Position numbers and translations under genes: made by a program. Source: Apus apus (Eukaryota > Chordata > Aves > Apodiformes > Apodidae). Taken from it: a stretch of DNA of 64,000 nt. Positions 1 to 12,396 of this stretch are shown piece after piece; within the stretch, counting starts at the first letter, position 1; every line of letters starts with the position of its first letter. The stretch lies in the NCBI RefSeq assembly GCF_020740795.1, contig NC_067282.1, positions 170,468,274-170,532,273 of the forward strand, given 5' to 3'. Below the pieces are notes generated by a model, which was not told where the DNA came from, ran no database searches, and saw nothing but the letters and a program-made list of their open reading frames with translations.

Positions 1-3000
1 GAAAGAAAAACAGCAAAATATTTTAATGCTTTGCTTAGTATATATACACTGTGGTGACTGACTGTTTTCATGAGAGTTCTAACATGTAATAGATGTAAGT
101 AACATTCATCACATGCCTGTTTGCTCTCTGCCGCTTTACTTGTGAGGATGAGGGAGAGGTAGTGGAAAGACTACCCTGTGAGTATGCAAATTATTATAAC
201 TTTGAAGGTTTGACATTATATTTTTTAATAGATTCATGCAGGTAGTCTTGTCCTTTTAGACATAACAAGTACACAATTGCACCTAAGCATCATCCACAGG
301 TAGCAAAGCACAGAGGGATGTCCCTACAGAAAATCTTTCTATTATTGATGTTTCATTTAAATTACAGTGTGTAGAGGTATAAACAGAACAGGCATTGATC
401 TGAAATGCTAAAGAGTGAGCTCAGTTCCCTATTCTGCTACAAATATCTTCCCTACCACAGCACATGCTCTTTGGGATACAGGTAGGCCCTGGGGCAGGTC
501 CAAGTCCAACACTAAACCCCTTTTATACTGGCATGATATGGATGCAATGCCATGTCCAACTGCTTTACTTTAGTAAAACTGAAGTATTGGGCTCTTGCTG
601 CTATGGACACTGGTGGCAGCACACACTGACCCAGAGTGGAGCTGGGGAGGACATACCCTGCTATCCCAGCTGTCCTCATGGGGCAGAGAGAGGCCCTCTC
701 CAAATATATCTGAGGTACTTTCCACAAAAGCACACAGGATTTGCAGGCAGTTGCTGCCCAAGCTGTCCCTACAGCTCTGGGTGTATGCTGCAGGAAGGCA
801 TGGGCACCCTATGTCCCAGGCTGAGGGGGCTGTGGTCCTCACCTGGCTCAGCAGGATCTGGGGTCCCTGACCATGGGTTATGGTGTTAGATTTGGTTGAA
901 ATTAGCCAAAAGATGTTTGTGAGGAGACTGAAAGCAGATACACAGGGTGCTTGTATAAACCTAGTTTCCTAAGGAAAATGGGTTAAGAAAAGAGGATGAT
1001 AGCACTTATCAACCACATAAGGATGTTGTGAGAATAAAATCATTTCTGATGGTGAGACACTCAGGTGTCACAGGGACAGAGACAATGCTAATTTCTAGAC
1101 AACTACATTTATTTTAGCATCTTTCCTTTATCTTTGTAGTTGTGTACTACAAATGGTACTTATGGACGTACTTTTTGAGATGGTCATTCTGCTCATACAG
1201 ATTGTGTATTAATTGGGTGAGAAGAGATTTTGTCTGCTGAAAGACTAAATGTGTATGTGTCAAAACACAAGAATTCCTACTTATTTTTCCATGAGAAGAG
1301 TATGTTTAGAGTATAGTACTAATCCCTTCCTCCAGAAAGTGCATCAAATGAAAGCAATAAAATCTGCTTTTCATATTTTTAATTGTAGTGAATTTCCTTT
1401 CCTTGAATTTCAAAAAACTGTGCCTTTGTAACATTGGGAGCAGCTTTGTGGCTCAAAACAGAGGCAGGTTTGAGCCTTGGTCGTACACAACAGGTTGGTC
1501 CTTCCAAACAGAAAAGTAAGCAGCAGTAAATCATGAAAGCTCAGGTCCAGGAGAAGGCCAAGCACTTCCAACGGGAATCAGAAAGAATCTGGGATGCTGT
1601 TCCAAAGCTGAGACCCTCCAATCTGCTGCTCCTTCAGTGCCTGGTGCCACAGGGGATGAGACTCTTTTTTCCATTTCCGTACCCTGGGGAGGGGTAGCTT
1701 GGCTCCAGTGCATGGGGAAGGTGGCCTCTGAGAGGCCTGGGCACACAGGCATCTGCCTTGGACTGAAGGTCTACTGGGACCTGTGGAGGAAGTTGTTTCT
1801 CCTTGTCACATTGTGCTTAATAAAAGAGGCTTCTCACAAGCCCAGTAACAGCTCTTTTAACTTCCAACAGCAGCAGGAAGGGGGGAGGGCAATGTCCTGC
1901 CCTGTGCTGACTGTCCTATGCTTACCCCATGCACGTGAGGGGGGGCTAATCCTCTCATCAGTTTTCCATGTCCTCTGCCCTTGCTGGGGCAACCCCTGTT
2001 GCTTAGCAAAAGCAGAAATTACTTGGCCAGGAAGAAGGAACTGCTATGTCTTTCTGCTTCTCAGGATGGAGGAATCCAGGCATCTGCTCCAGCATCTTTT
2101 TATACACCTTACCTAATGGTTTCTCCATCTACAGGGGGGCAGGAGCCTGGGTTGCTGCAAGCAGACAGGGAAACCCAATTTAGGTCTCCTACATGCTGGA
2201 TGAGCACTCCTGCCACTGCATTGCTGTATAAAGAAACATAGCTGCCCCTGCTAGCTGGCTATTAAAGGCATAAAAAACAGCCTTGCTCTGCTGTTGAAGG
2301 AGAGCTCAGAGGAGAGGGAGCCATGGTATGTACCTTTGAAACCCTCTTTTGCCTCAGTGTGGGTTTTTCTGGAGCATCTCCAAAGACCACTAACTCCCCC
2401 CACATACTGGAGCTCAGCACCCAGGGAAAATGTCTAGACTCCCATATCCATGACAGGCATCTCAAATTAGGTGGTGCAAGCCCTGGCAGGCAGTGATTTG
2501 GCCCTTCAGTGTCTGTGTTTGTTTAAAGAGCTATATGCTGAGCCAGGTCAGTGCCTATTGCATTAGTCATAACAAGCTTTCAAGATTATAAATGGGGAAA
2601 GTGCTGAGTAACTTGTGATTCAGCCTTATTATGATTTCTAAGTACATATTAGTAATACACTCCCTGCTATTACACAACTTCCTCCTCGGTTTGACACCTA
2701 CACCCATTCCCCACACTAAACCGGAGCTGAGCAATCTCCACTTATTTTCAGTAGCTGGTAGGAAATGTGCAGTTGGCTCATCCTCCAGCCAGCAGTTCTG
2801 TCACACTCCAAATCTGCCTTGTTTTAAACTGTTTACTCTGTGCCGAGATGTTTTCTTTTGAAAATAGTAGTGACAACAGAAAGCAGCCAGTTTAAGGCGA
2901 AGCTGCAGGTTCCGCATCTGCTGAATACAGTAATCAGTATTTTTTGCCTTTGTATTTACCATGAGTTATTAGTGGGATTTTTTAGGAAGAGTGAAAATTG

Positions 3001-6000
3001 AGCCATCAGGTGGTTTCTGTGGTAGAAGGATGAATGTTATACATAAAAAAAAAAAGAAGACAACTTTGTTTCTTTTGGCATTATCTTAGATGAAGTGAAT
3101 GGTGGGTGGAGGCTTCCCGGGAAGGAAATGTGTAGGGGTGAAAAATGAAATTGTGGTGGGCTGCCACCCTGTAGGGCCTTGGTGGAAACCCTGAATAATT
3201 ATCAGGGTTATGGATGTTTGGGTCCTCTTCAGCCAGGGTTTTGCAGAGAAGCAGAGTGTTGCAGAAAAACCTGTTTGTGCACATTCCCATTGGCGAGAAC
3301 ACTGTCCCGTTTTCCTCCAAAGTAGGCAGACCCTTACTCACCAGAATTTGATTTGATCAACTTGACTTACATTGAGACATCTGTTATGGCAAGAAAGTCT
3401 CTTTTGAAGAAAGAAATGTTAGTTCTGTTTTAAGAGCCTGTGGGCCTGAAGTGAAGGGGAAGTCTGGGAGCATCAATGCCAGGCTCAGAGGGGTTCCCAG
3501 TGCCAAGGGTCATGCTCCTTCTCCCTAAATGAGGTTATGGTGGTTCTCAAAATCAGAGGCAAAGCACTCAGCAGGAAAAGAGTGGCACTTGCAACCCCCT
3601 GCTCACCTTCTCCCTCTATCTTCAGGGGCTGTAGAAGGACCCTGAAGTGAACAAGGTTCCTAATTTAGGCACCTTGGTTAAGCATCTGAAGTTACAAGGG
3701 ATAAGTCTAGGACCTGACGTGCAGATTACACTCCTGACAGAAACCTAAGCATTTCCTCTCCCTCCTTCCCAGCTACACTGAACGCCCAAGTCAACCCATT
3801 TTTCTGGCATGGCCTCAGTTTGGGAACTCTGGCACGTGGCTGGAGATGCTGCCAGTTCAGCACTATGCTGAAAAGTCAGTGCAGTGGTGTAGGTGAAGCC
3901 CTGGGAATGCTGAGGTGGACACCACAGTAATAACACAAGGCATGGAACAGAGGAAGGTTGTGAGTGCCCAAGCCAGAGCTGCAGCGAGGAACCTACTGAC
4001 CATGGGTGTGGAAATGCCACACCCACAAAAGTGATATTTAGCAGATAAAAGCAAATTTTAGGTATAAACATCACAATAATAGTTGGCGTCTCTGGAAACA
4101 CTGGTGCTATTTGTCTCTGTTGGCCAAATGGCTTGCCAAGGAAGGAGGGAGATGTGTGCTCCAGTTGCTCCTTGGTTCAAGGAGCCAAGGTGAATGTTTT
4201 GGCCACCGGGTTTAGACTATTCCAGAGCAAAGCACCCCACTGAAATTGCACAGAGGTATGCAAACCTCATGGATCTGAAAGAAGCTCCTGGCTACTTAAT
4301 CTTACAGTGAAGGGTCTTGATTGGAAGCAGGGGAACCTGATGGTCTGGTCCCTGCTTCCAGACCTCTTTATAAATTTGTATATATTAAATAGATAAACAC
4401 CAAAAATACATGTGCAGCAGGGCCTGGACACAACCTCTTTCTTCCACCACTCTCACTGCACCACATTCACTCATTTGAGCCTGGCACTAGTTGGGGGACA
4501 ACAGGCAAAATAGGTCCATTGGGAAAGGAGGCATGGGGACTGTTCTTCTCTTGTGCCCAGACAGCCTCTGTGAGGAGAGAGATCCATGCACAGTGTAGCA
4601 CCACCTTGTACATTTCAGGAAGACTTCCCAGCTACAGTCTCCCTGGTAGTTGGGGCTAGGTCCGTATCTCCATGGCAGAGTAGTGAGGTGTGCCAAGATC
4701 ATGACCAGGGATTGACTCTGGACCACCCGGTAGGGGTAGGTGCTGACTTCAAATGGAGATTAATATCAAGCTTTTGTCCACAGTTTGTAACCACAAGTGA
4801 AAGTACCATCAGCTCTGCTGCGCAAGAAGAATACAAAGAGATGGAAAAGACCACCCCAAAGTCTGTTACAAGCAGACAAAAAAGACACAACCTAAATAAA
4901 AATTACAGAAGAAGAGCTAGGGGCAGTGCTTCATTTTGGAGTAAATCCATGTAGCCCTTGAAGGCTTTAGTGGTATCTCTCTGGTATGCAACTGTCAGTG
5001 ATCTGGGGTCTGGGAGTGCATGGCACAGGTCAGGCAAAGCAAGGGGTGGAACCTGAACCTAGTGTGTCCGCAAGTACATCTACATGATACCGGGTGCTTC
5101 TGCAAGTCAGACGGACTGAAATGGTCACTATTTCCTGTGAAAAAGGAGAGCTTTCCATCTCATTATTTTAATTTCATTTTCTTTGAAGGTTTTGGGTATT
5201 TTCCAATGCTTCCTGTAGCTGCCATTGTAATGCTGTTCCAAACAGACTTGCGTGAATCACTGTGCTGCCAAATTTAGAATCCATCCTGGAATGCCTAGGC
5301 TCTTCTTTCTACTCTTTCTCCCAGTTCCATGGGCATTACACACGCTTCCTCCAGATTTCATCCTGAGGTCCTCACCATACCACCTGACCTCCTCTTTGTG
5401 GTGAATCTAGTTACTACAAAACATCTTGACCCCTGAGAGGTTAAGCAGGCAAGCTTACATTAAATCCAGAGACATTTGGGTAAGTGTATTCTGACAAAAA
5501 CACTTCTATGTATTTGCAGTTCAGGGTCTGGTTGGAAGCTTCTGGTTCATAGAAAACAGAAAGGCAAGAAATTCACATTTAGGTGTGAAAGGTTCACAAT
5601 CAGTTTAAGGATATGGAAGGGAAAATAATGTTAATGGGTTTAAGCATTATTGTCTAATTAATGTTCTCTCCTGTAATTAGTTAGTTGTGTGCTTTGTGGT
5701 ACAATTTGACTATTTAAAGTTTGTGTCTCTCCTGGATGAGATTATTTTCTGCATTATGGAAGTGATCAAAGAGCATCTTTGGAACTATTTGTGATAATAA
5801 GGTAAGCCTCTGTGCATCTGCTCTTCCAGGATTGTGGCCAGGGTAGTTGGAGGTACAAAGTACTGCAAGTCTTCAGGAAAGCTGTGTCTGTAACTTGCTT
5901 ACTTCCCTCTTTGCTTTTTTGGAGGACATACCACAAACTGTAGATTCAGCTCCAGTTGGAACCATCCTTTCTATAGATGTGATTTGTACAAGGCTTTGGC

Positions 6001-6186
6001 ACACTTATCTGCAAAATAATCAAAATTATAGACAACTTACAGACTATGTACTCAGCTGGCCATCCAGAGCTCATCCTGAAGATAAGCTATATGCATCAAA
6101 GGGATATGAGGCTCAGCCCTGCTAATTTTGTTGCTCTTTATCTTACCACTGTACTTCCTTTAGATTTTCTTCTGTATTATAGACTT

Positions 6187-6226
6187 GTGCAGGAGTCACA
6201 GATCTAGTGCAGGAGTCACAGATCTA
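6187..6226. repeat. perfect 20-bp tandem duplication
   Basis: The 20-bp unit GTGCAGGAGTCACAGATCTA occurs twice, head to tail, with no mismatch. This suggests a recent event, or a polymorphic or assembly-related duplication. Confidence 0.95.
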
Positions 6227-6551
6227 TTTTTTCACCACTCTAGTGTTACACCTATAACGTAATAGAACCTGCAGTCTTGTTTGAATTACCATTGTGTTGC
6301 GTTTGGATGCTGGTGTGTCTGGTGGTCAAAGCACTGGGAAAAGTGGGTAGTCTGTGAAACACATGAACTACATTCCTGCAACATTTAGAAATACTTGGCA
6401 GAGGGAGAGAGTGTGGACTGAAAGGGAGCAAGGCACCGTTACCTTCCTCTTTAGTTTGCTTTGTGCTACAGTGGCTAAGAATGCTGTTGCATAACAATTT
6501 TAAATTACATTTCTTTTTGGTGAAGAGGCCAGTTGCTTTAGCATAATATTC

Positions 6552-6566
6552 TTTTTTTTTTTTTTT
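6552..6566. repeat. T15 homopolymer
   Basis: Fifteen consecutive T with no recognisable retroelement beside them. Confidence 0.9.
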
Positions 6567-8379
6567 GTGCAGAGAGAACATATTCATCACCACACACCAC
6601 TGCTCATTTGCCAGTATGTAACTGACAACTCAAATGGAGAGAACCTCCTGAAACTCACTGCAGGTAAAGAGGACTGATCACTTACTAGAAAGTCCTTGAC
6701 TGGGCTCTCAGGTTTTATTACCTATTACAGTGTTTACCCTCTGGGAGATTAATTTCTTCAATACAAATATGTGGCAATCTAATAACCAATACTACAGCTA
6801 TAAACAACTCTTTTCCTTGATGAGGACAGAAAAGAAAACAAATTTTATGTTCTATACTAGGATCTACCAAGGCAGTTTTGAATATAAAAGGGAATAAAAT
6901 ATTCTAAGTGGGAAAAGAGCAGAACATAACACAGAGCTCAACACTAGTGAATGCTCTGTCACTGTGTCAGACTCTTAGCTATCCAAGTCTTGGTGAGTTT
7001 ATTTAGCCCTAAGAGCTTCCTCCACATGGAGGGTATCAAAAGAAGTCTAATGGGCTGCAATACAGCATTTTTATTATTTTGGGCACTTTGCTCAGAAAAG
7101 CCACCAGAAGCTACTGTTATGACATGGTGCCCAGGGAAGCCCTGTGCCAAATATTTGGTGATAAGCCAGAGCATATCAGATGTGAGCAGTCTGCAGCAGC
7201 TCACCCAGGGACCAGGCTTTTCCCACTGTAGCACCCACGGCTGAAGTAGCTGTGTGTAGCTCCTGATAATTTCTAACCTAAAGTACTGTCTGTCTGTCTT
7301 CTGGTTGAAGTAGTTACAGGTCTCAAAAGTGGGATGGACTCAGGAAACTCCAGTATGTTCATTTTTTCCATCAAAACTCTGCACTCATTTCCAGCCCACT
7401 ACTTATTGGTGATACTGATCTCTGATAGGTAATAGCTGTAATAGCATATAAACTGTACTGCTGTTTGAGAGATTTTATTGTCCAGGGTGAGACAGAGGCT
7501 TGTGGTGGGAGGAAGAGGGAAGGGAAAGGCTAAGCACTTCTCCTGTTTCCTCTCCTACTAATACATATCAACTATTCATGTTAGATTTCTGTTTTCAAGG
7601 AAAAAAATGCTTTTAAAAACCAAACAAACGAACCTTATTTTTAAGGAAAATAACAAGCATAACTATGTTCAAGTAAAAAACAGACTAGTAATCTCACAGC
7701 CTATATTATTGTACGGATTCCATGCCACCTAATTGTGCTAAACTGGTAGAAGAAAGCTGTTTATCCTCATGCAGTGGTCAAGATCTCCCTGTCTCAGGGT
7801 TCTGCAGCTGTGGGATTCAGGGGCCAGCTCTGGTAACAGCGGTGTAATGCTCACCTCTGTGTTTTAGAGCACTTGTTACTGGGGATTAGTTGTTTTTCTG
7901 TAGTGCCCAGGAGCCCCAGCCATGGCGCAGAGCCCCGTTGTGCTTGGAGTTGGACGAATGTGCAGTGGTGTTGTGTTTGTAATGTTTCGGCTTGATCAAA
8001 AAAAATAAAAAAGGAGCCTGTGGGAGAAAAGTTTGTGTTGGCTGTAAACCAACACGTGCACAGTTTAATAAGGTAGATCTATGCTCAGTGATTTCAGCTC
8101 TTATCTTTTAATTAGAAGCTATAGGACCCTAACCCATTTTTAAACAGTTTACAAGTGCAGATTTTATAGTCTTACCTTTTATTTTCTTTGTACTGAGGTG
8201 AAGTAGTGAGAAAAACCACTGTTAAGGGAACAGCCTTTCAGTAACCATTATTCTTCAACAGATTTTAAGTTTTTCTATCAGCTTTGAATCTGCTGTTTCC
8301 AGGTCTCCCTTAATTAATTTTGGGAACAGGAAGATTTGACAAAAGTGTGTTTTGCCAGTTTGAGAAGCCCTATCCTTAC

Positions 8380-8720
8380 GAGGGCTTCAATTACATCAAT
8401 TAATTAGTCTTATATAATTCAATTCATGCAGCTGAATAGACCTAATTAAAAATAAGTACATTTACAAGCTATCTTGTTATGACAGCATTAAGGGTAATGA
8501 GCTCATTAAGCTCCATGTGAAGACATTATCAGGCTGAGGGTACAGGCTGCAACATGTTGAAGACACTCGCCGCCGAGGAAAGGAGGCTCTGCCAGCAGAG
8601 ATAGCCTATCTGCACCAAGAGCATTTACTTCAAAGATGATAGATAACATTGGAGGGCTTAATGAGGGTATATTTATAAAACATAAATAGGAGGATCTAGT
8701 GGGCACATAAATTGCATAAC
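8380..8720. promoter_or_regulatory. candidate conserved non-coding element, 30 kb downstream of HMGA2
   Basis: AT-rich but complex sequence with several homeodomain-type TAATTA/TTAATTA cores (8398-8406, 8442-8448). It also has GAGCTCATTAAGCTCC and, unusually for the context, GACACTCGCCGCCGAGG at 8562-8578. It has no coding potential and no repeat signature. This texture is typical of developmental enhancers, but no alignment backs it here. Confidence 0.3.
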
Positions 8721-11700
8721 ACTCATAGTATACTCTCCAAGTTGGCTTATGGAAGCAAAGAGGGTAAAAGTTACCAGGTTACGTCACTCCCACTATTTCA
8801 AAAGGATTTTCTCCTTGTAGATCAAGTCCTGTTAATGCAGGAGTTCCTGGTTGTGCTTATTCATTTGAACAGTATCATAAGCTTGAAATAGCTGCTGTGC
8901 ACCCCCGTATCATCTGAGTACTCTGATATATGAGGTTTGTCCCAAAATGTCCGACCGGTAGCTGAAATAAATGAAAGGTGGCTCACAACAGCATTGTGCT
9001 GCCCCACTTTTAACATTGTGAACTTCCATAAAACCTCTTTCAGATCAAAATAACATTAAAAGCTTGATGGTAATACCAAAACCGAGATTTATTTTATGAT
9101 AACGTTGGACCGATAACTGATTCTTTAAAAGTTTGCTGTGTTTTCACATGAAACACTAAAATGTTATGTGCTGAACTGGCAGACACAGGAAATTTTTAAT
9201 ACGCTGAAATAAAATGTGCTTGAATAACCCTGCATCATACTCTTGAATTCTTTGCTTTGCTTATATTGAGACCCAGCCGTCACTTTTAAGTTTTAATAAG
9301 TTGCATATGTTTTGTAGAAGAGCTGTGTTGGGTTAATTCTAACCTTTAATTAGTAGCCTCTGGATTGGTGTATACCCCAGGCACGGGGATGTTATTAGCG
9401 TGAACTGAAAGCTATGTGTGTTACTCCATAACAGATCAAAACAAACCTTGTATGCTCTGACAGCATTAAACCCCACTGAGACCTGGTGCAGGATATGGTT
9501 CTCCACTTGCAAAAGAAAATTGTAATTCACAAGCCTTTGCCAGATGTTGTCCCCCTGATACTTCAGCTTCATTACATACCTAGTGGGTAGGTGGTCACAT
9601 AAGGTAAAACTGAGTGAGCCCTATTAGAGCATTTGCTAGATGGATTTTTTTTTTTTTTTTTTTTGAGAAGAAGAAGAATAACAACTACAAATATTCCGAG
9701 GATGTGCTGGAAAACGGCTGCTTGTTACAAATAGAATCCTGTTGTTTCCTGAGTGGAATACAGAACCACACCCATCATCTCTTATAGAAGGAAGGAAGAC
9801 CTAGAAGCTTAAAAGAATCTGCTGAGGACTTAGCTGCAGCAGCCCAAAAGCATGAGACAAAACAAAGAGGGCAGGAGATCACAATAGAAGACATTGAAAG
9901 TGGATTTCAGAGGATATTTTTTGTTAAAGATAGAGGTGTTCTTGGAACTAAAGAGAAGTGTCCCCTAAATGAGAGGATAAAGTGTGTCAGTGGCTACTCA
10001 TCCTTGGCATGTTACTAGCATGTAGCTAGCTGGCCCAAATGTGTACCACTATCAGACTCCTCTCAGGTTTTGTCTGGTCAGAAAAATAATCTTTATGAAC
10101 TGTATAAAATGAAGGAAACTTCTTCCCCCCCACACCCTCCCCCCAGACTTTGCATGGAAAAGAGAAACTTGAACACAACTTCTTGTACTTAGCTTTTACC
10201 CAAATTTACTTTGGAAACAGCTTTGGTGACCCTGCTTTGGGGGTCTTTACATATTCAGCTGTAAACCCCAAAACATCACTTACATGTTGTAAATGTTATT
10301 GTAACTTTCGTGGTCTGGGAATATAAATGAGGGCAGATTGCAGACAGAAATGAAAATTAAAACAGTGTTCCATAATTGGAAATAATGGAATAATTTTTAG
10401 ATTTAACCTTCTTCAGTAATTTTATGTAAATTTCTGTAGGTAAAAGGAGAAGTTTCTGTTCTAGGATTCACAGATCACTTTTATATGCTTCAGGAGTTTT
10501 TATAAGCATGGCAAGTAATGACTGCAAGTACATTTTATACAGTAAAAAGCATTAAGATGACTTTTAAAAAGAAATCAAATTTTCCCTGGCTTCTGCACTT
10601 TCTGAGAAGAATTAGCTAAACATTTGAGTCTGAATGCCACAAGGTACTTATGGTATGACTACTTGAAGCCATAGAAATCTTATCTGCTACCATGGTGGAA
10701 ACCAGCCTTTGAAAATCAGACATTCAGTGACATACATGATCTATTTTTGACCAGGCCTAATGTCAGCATTGTGATAACAAGGCAAGTCCCAATGACACGT
10801 GGGCACATGAAGTGAAGTACAAATACTGGTGGTGCCACACAACAGTACTGCAAACAGGTTTCCTACCAGGAAAGGGCTTCATTTGCAGGCATGGGAGCTC
10901 TTCTGCAGGATCAGGCCTGCTTGAAAGCAAATGGGATTGCTTTGTTGATTATTTTGATGCTTGCCTGAATGATTTTTCAAGAAGTGCATTGCAGCAAGTA
11001 CATTTCATCAGTAAAAAGCCTCATGTAACTTTAGTTCTATCAACAGGCTCCTCCGTTAGGAAAGTTGATAGCTGTAATGGAAGTCATTTAAAATTAGTCA
11101 CACAGCAACTCCTACCTATTTTATTACAGATTACAGAGAATGAAGTGTTAATTCTTAGTCTGGGAACACTACACTGGTGACCCATTTTGAGCATATGCCT
11201 CATATCTGTCTTTTTCTGCATATTGTAATTACTGGCATCACATCCCATGTCCATGTAATTGAGGGAAAAAGTCGTCTCTCTCATCAGCAGCAAGAGCAAA
11301 TTATCTTCCTGAACCTGGCTTTAATAAAGAGACCGAGGCAAATCTGCTAACTTCTATTGCAAGAGCCTCTGCAACATACATCTTTCTCTGCAGGTGAGCA
11401 CCACAGGTCATTTCTTCCAAGCACGTTACTTTCCTGAGATCAGTCCTGGATTAATCTGTTCTTTAGATGGGTGACTTTCAATTCCTTGACAGAAATCTGA
11501 ATAGCATAAAAAAACCTGTTTCTGGTCAAAACTACAGATCAGCTGGAAATTCATATCCAGTTGAGCAGGATTTCCTCTTGAGGCCTGACTGAATGAATGA
11601 ATGAGAGCCATTTTATTTGTCAATTATGTTGTTTGCCTCCAGAGGATAATAGCCAAGCAAATTCATTAGTGAAAATAAGCCACAAAACCATCAAAACATT

Positions 11701-12286
11701 CAGGCAAAGCTTCACTCAAACTAACATGTTCAATGAAACAGAAACTTGGACTGGCAGCTCAGTGTTTTTACACTATTTGTTGATTCTACTGACAGCTTTA
11801 ATCATTGCTGAGCTGACACTCTGGTGGTACAAATGAGTAAATAAAACGTCAGTTTTGCTTACGATGACATTGAACATAAGTGTTCAACCTTGACAGGTCT
11901 ATATTTGTAGACAAGAGAATCAGTTCTTCAGACTTTCCTGCAAGAGTAACACAGCTAAAAATCTGAACAACTGCAACAGACATGGCCTGTAACCAATAAA
12001 AGTCAGCTATTTTTATTTGCGATTCTTTGATAAAAACTAATGGTGTCAAAATTTTTTTCTCTAGTCAGAAGGGAAGAGCAGCCACAACACTCACCCAGCT
12101 CCAGATCTCAGAGCAAAAGCCTCACTTCACCAAAACTGGTGGGAGAATGGCTATCAGCTCCTGCGGGCTCAGCGCTGGCTTTGTGCTCGGTTCTAAGGAT
12201 TACGTGAAACTCTGTTTTTTTCTGTAAAAAATCCTGTGTCAAAGAGGTTCTTTGTTCAAGGCCTAACCTGAGTTGTCTGTCAAATG
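8721..12286. other. intergenic sequence, no gene seen
   Basis: Unique AT-rich sequence. The part at 8900-9190 keeps a few CpGs (GTCCGACCGGTAG, GTTGGACCGATAAC) and may be constrained. Beyond this and the T20/(GAA)n tract I see nothing. The 122-codon frame at 10812-11180 is unrecognised. Confidence 0.65.
9645..9681. repeat. T20 run followed by (GAA)n
   Basis: Twenty T followed directly by GAGAAGAAGAAGAATAA. It is simple low complexity. No LINE or SINE body is recognisable next to it. Confidence 0.9.
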
Positions 12287-12396
12287 TGGGCCCCGATCCA
12301 GCAAAGCACTTAAGCACATGTGTAGCGTTGCTGAAACCAACGGGACTACCGCTCACATGCTTAAAGTCACGCGTGTGTTTAAGTGCTTTGCCAGCC
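12287..12396. repeat. ancient palindromic MITE-like element
   Basis: The left arm GGCCCCGATCCAGCAAAGCACTTAAGCACATG and the right arm CACGCGTGTGTTTAAGTGCTTTGCCAGC are near inverted copies around a centre (CCAACGGGACTACCGCTCACATGC). The same palindromic design, with 'gatccagcaaagcacttaagcac' arms and a 'gggactactcacatgc' middle, is abundant in turtle and crocodile genomes and survives as fossils in birds. It is probably a non-autonomous DNA transposon remnant. Confidence 0.65.

Larger units (their letters stand above)
1..8379. other. intergenic sequence, no gene seen
   Basis: Unique sequence apart from the tandem duplication at 6187 and the T15 run. Frames such as 141 codons at 464-889 and 159 codons at 1637-2116 are low in hydrophobic order, match no family I know and lack splice or promoter context. 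An AT-rich patch at 5640-5720 with TAATTAATG and GTAATTAG could be regulatory. Confidence 0.7.
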
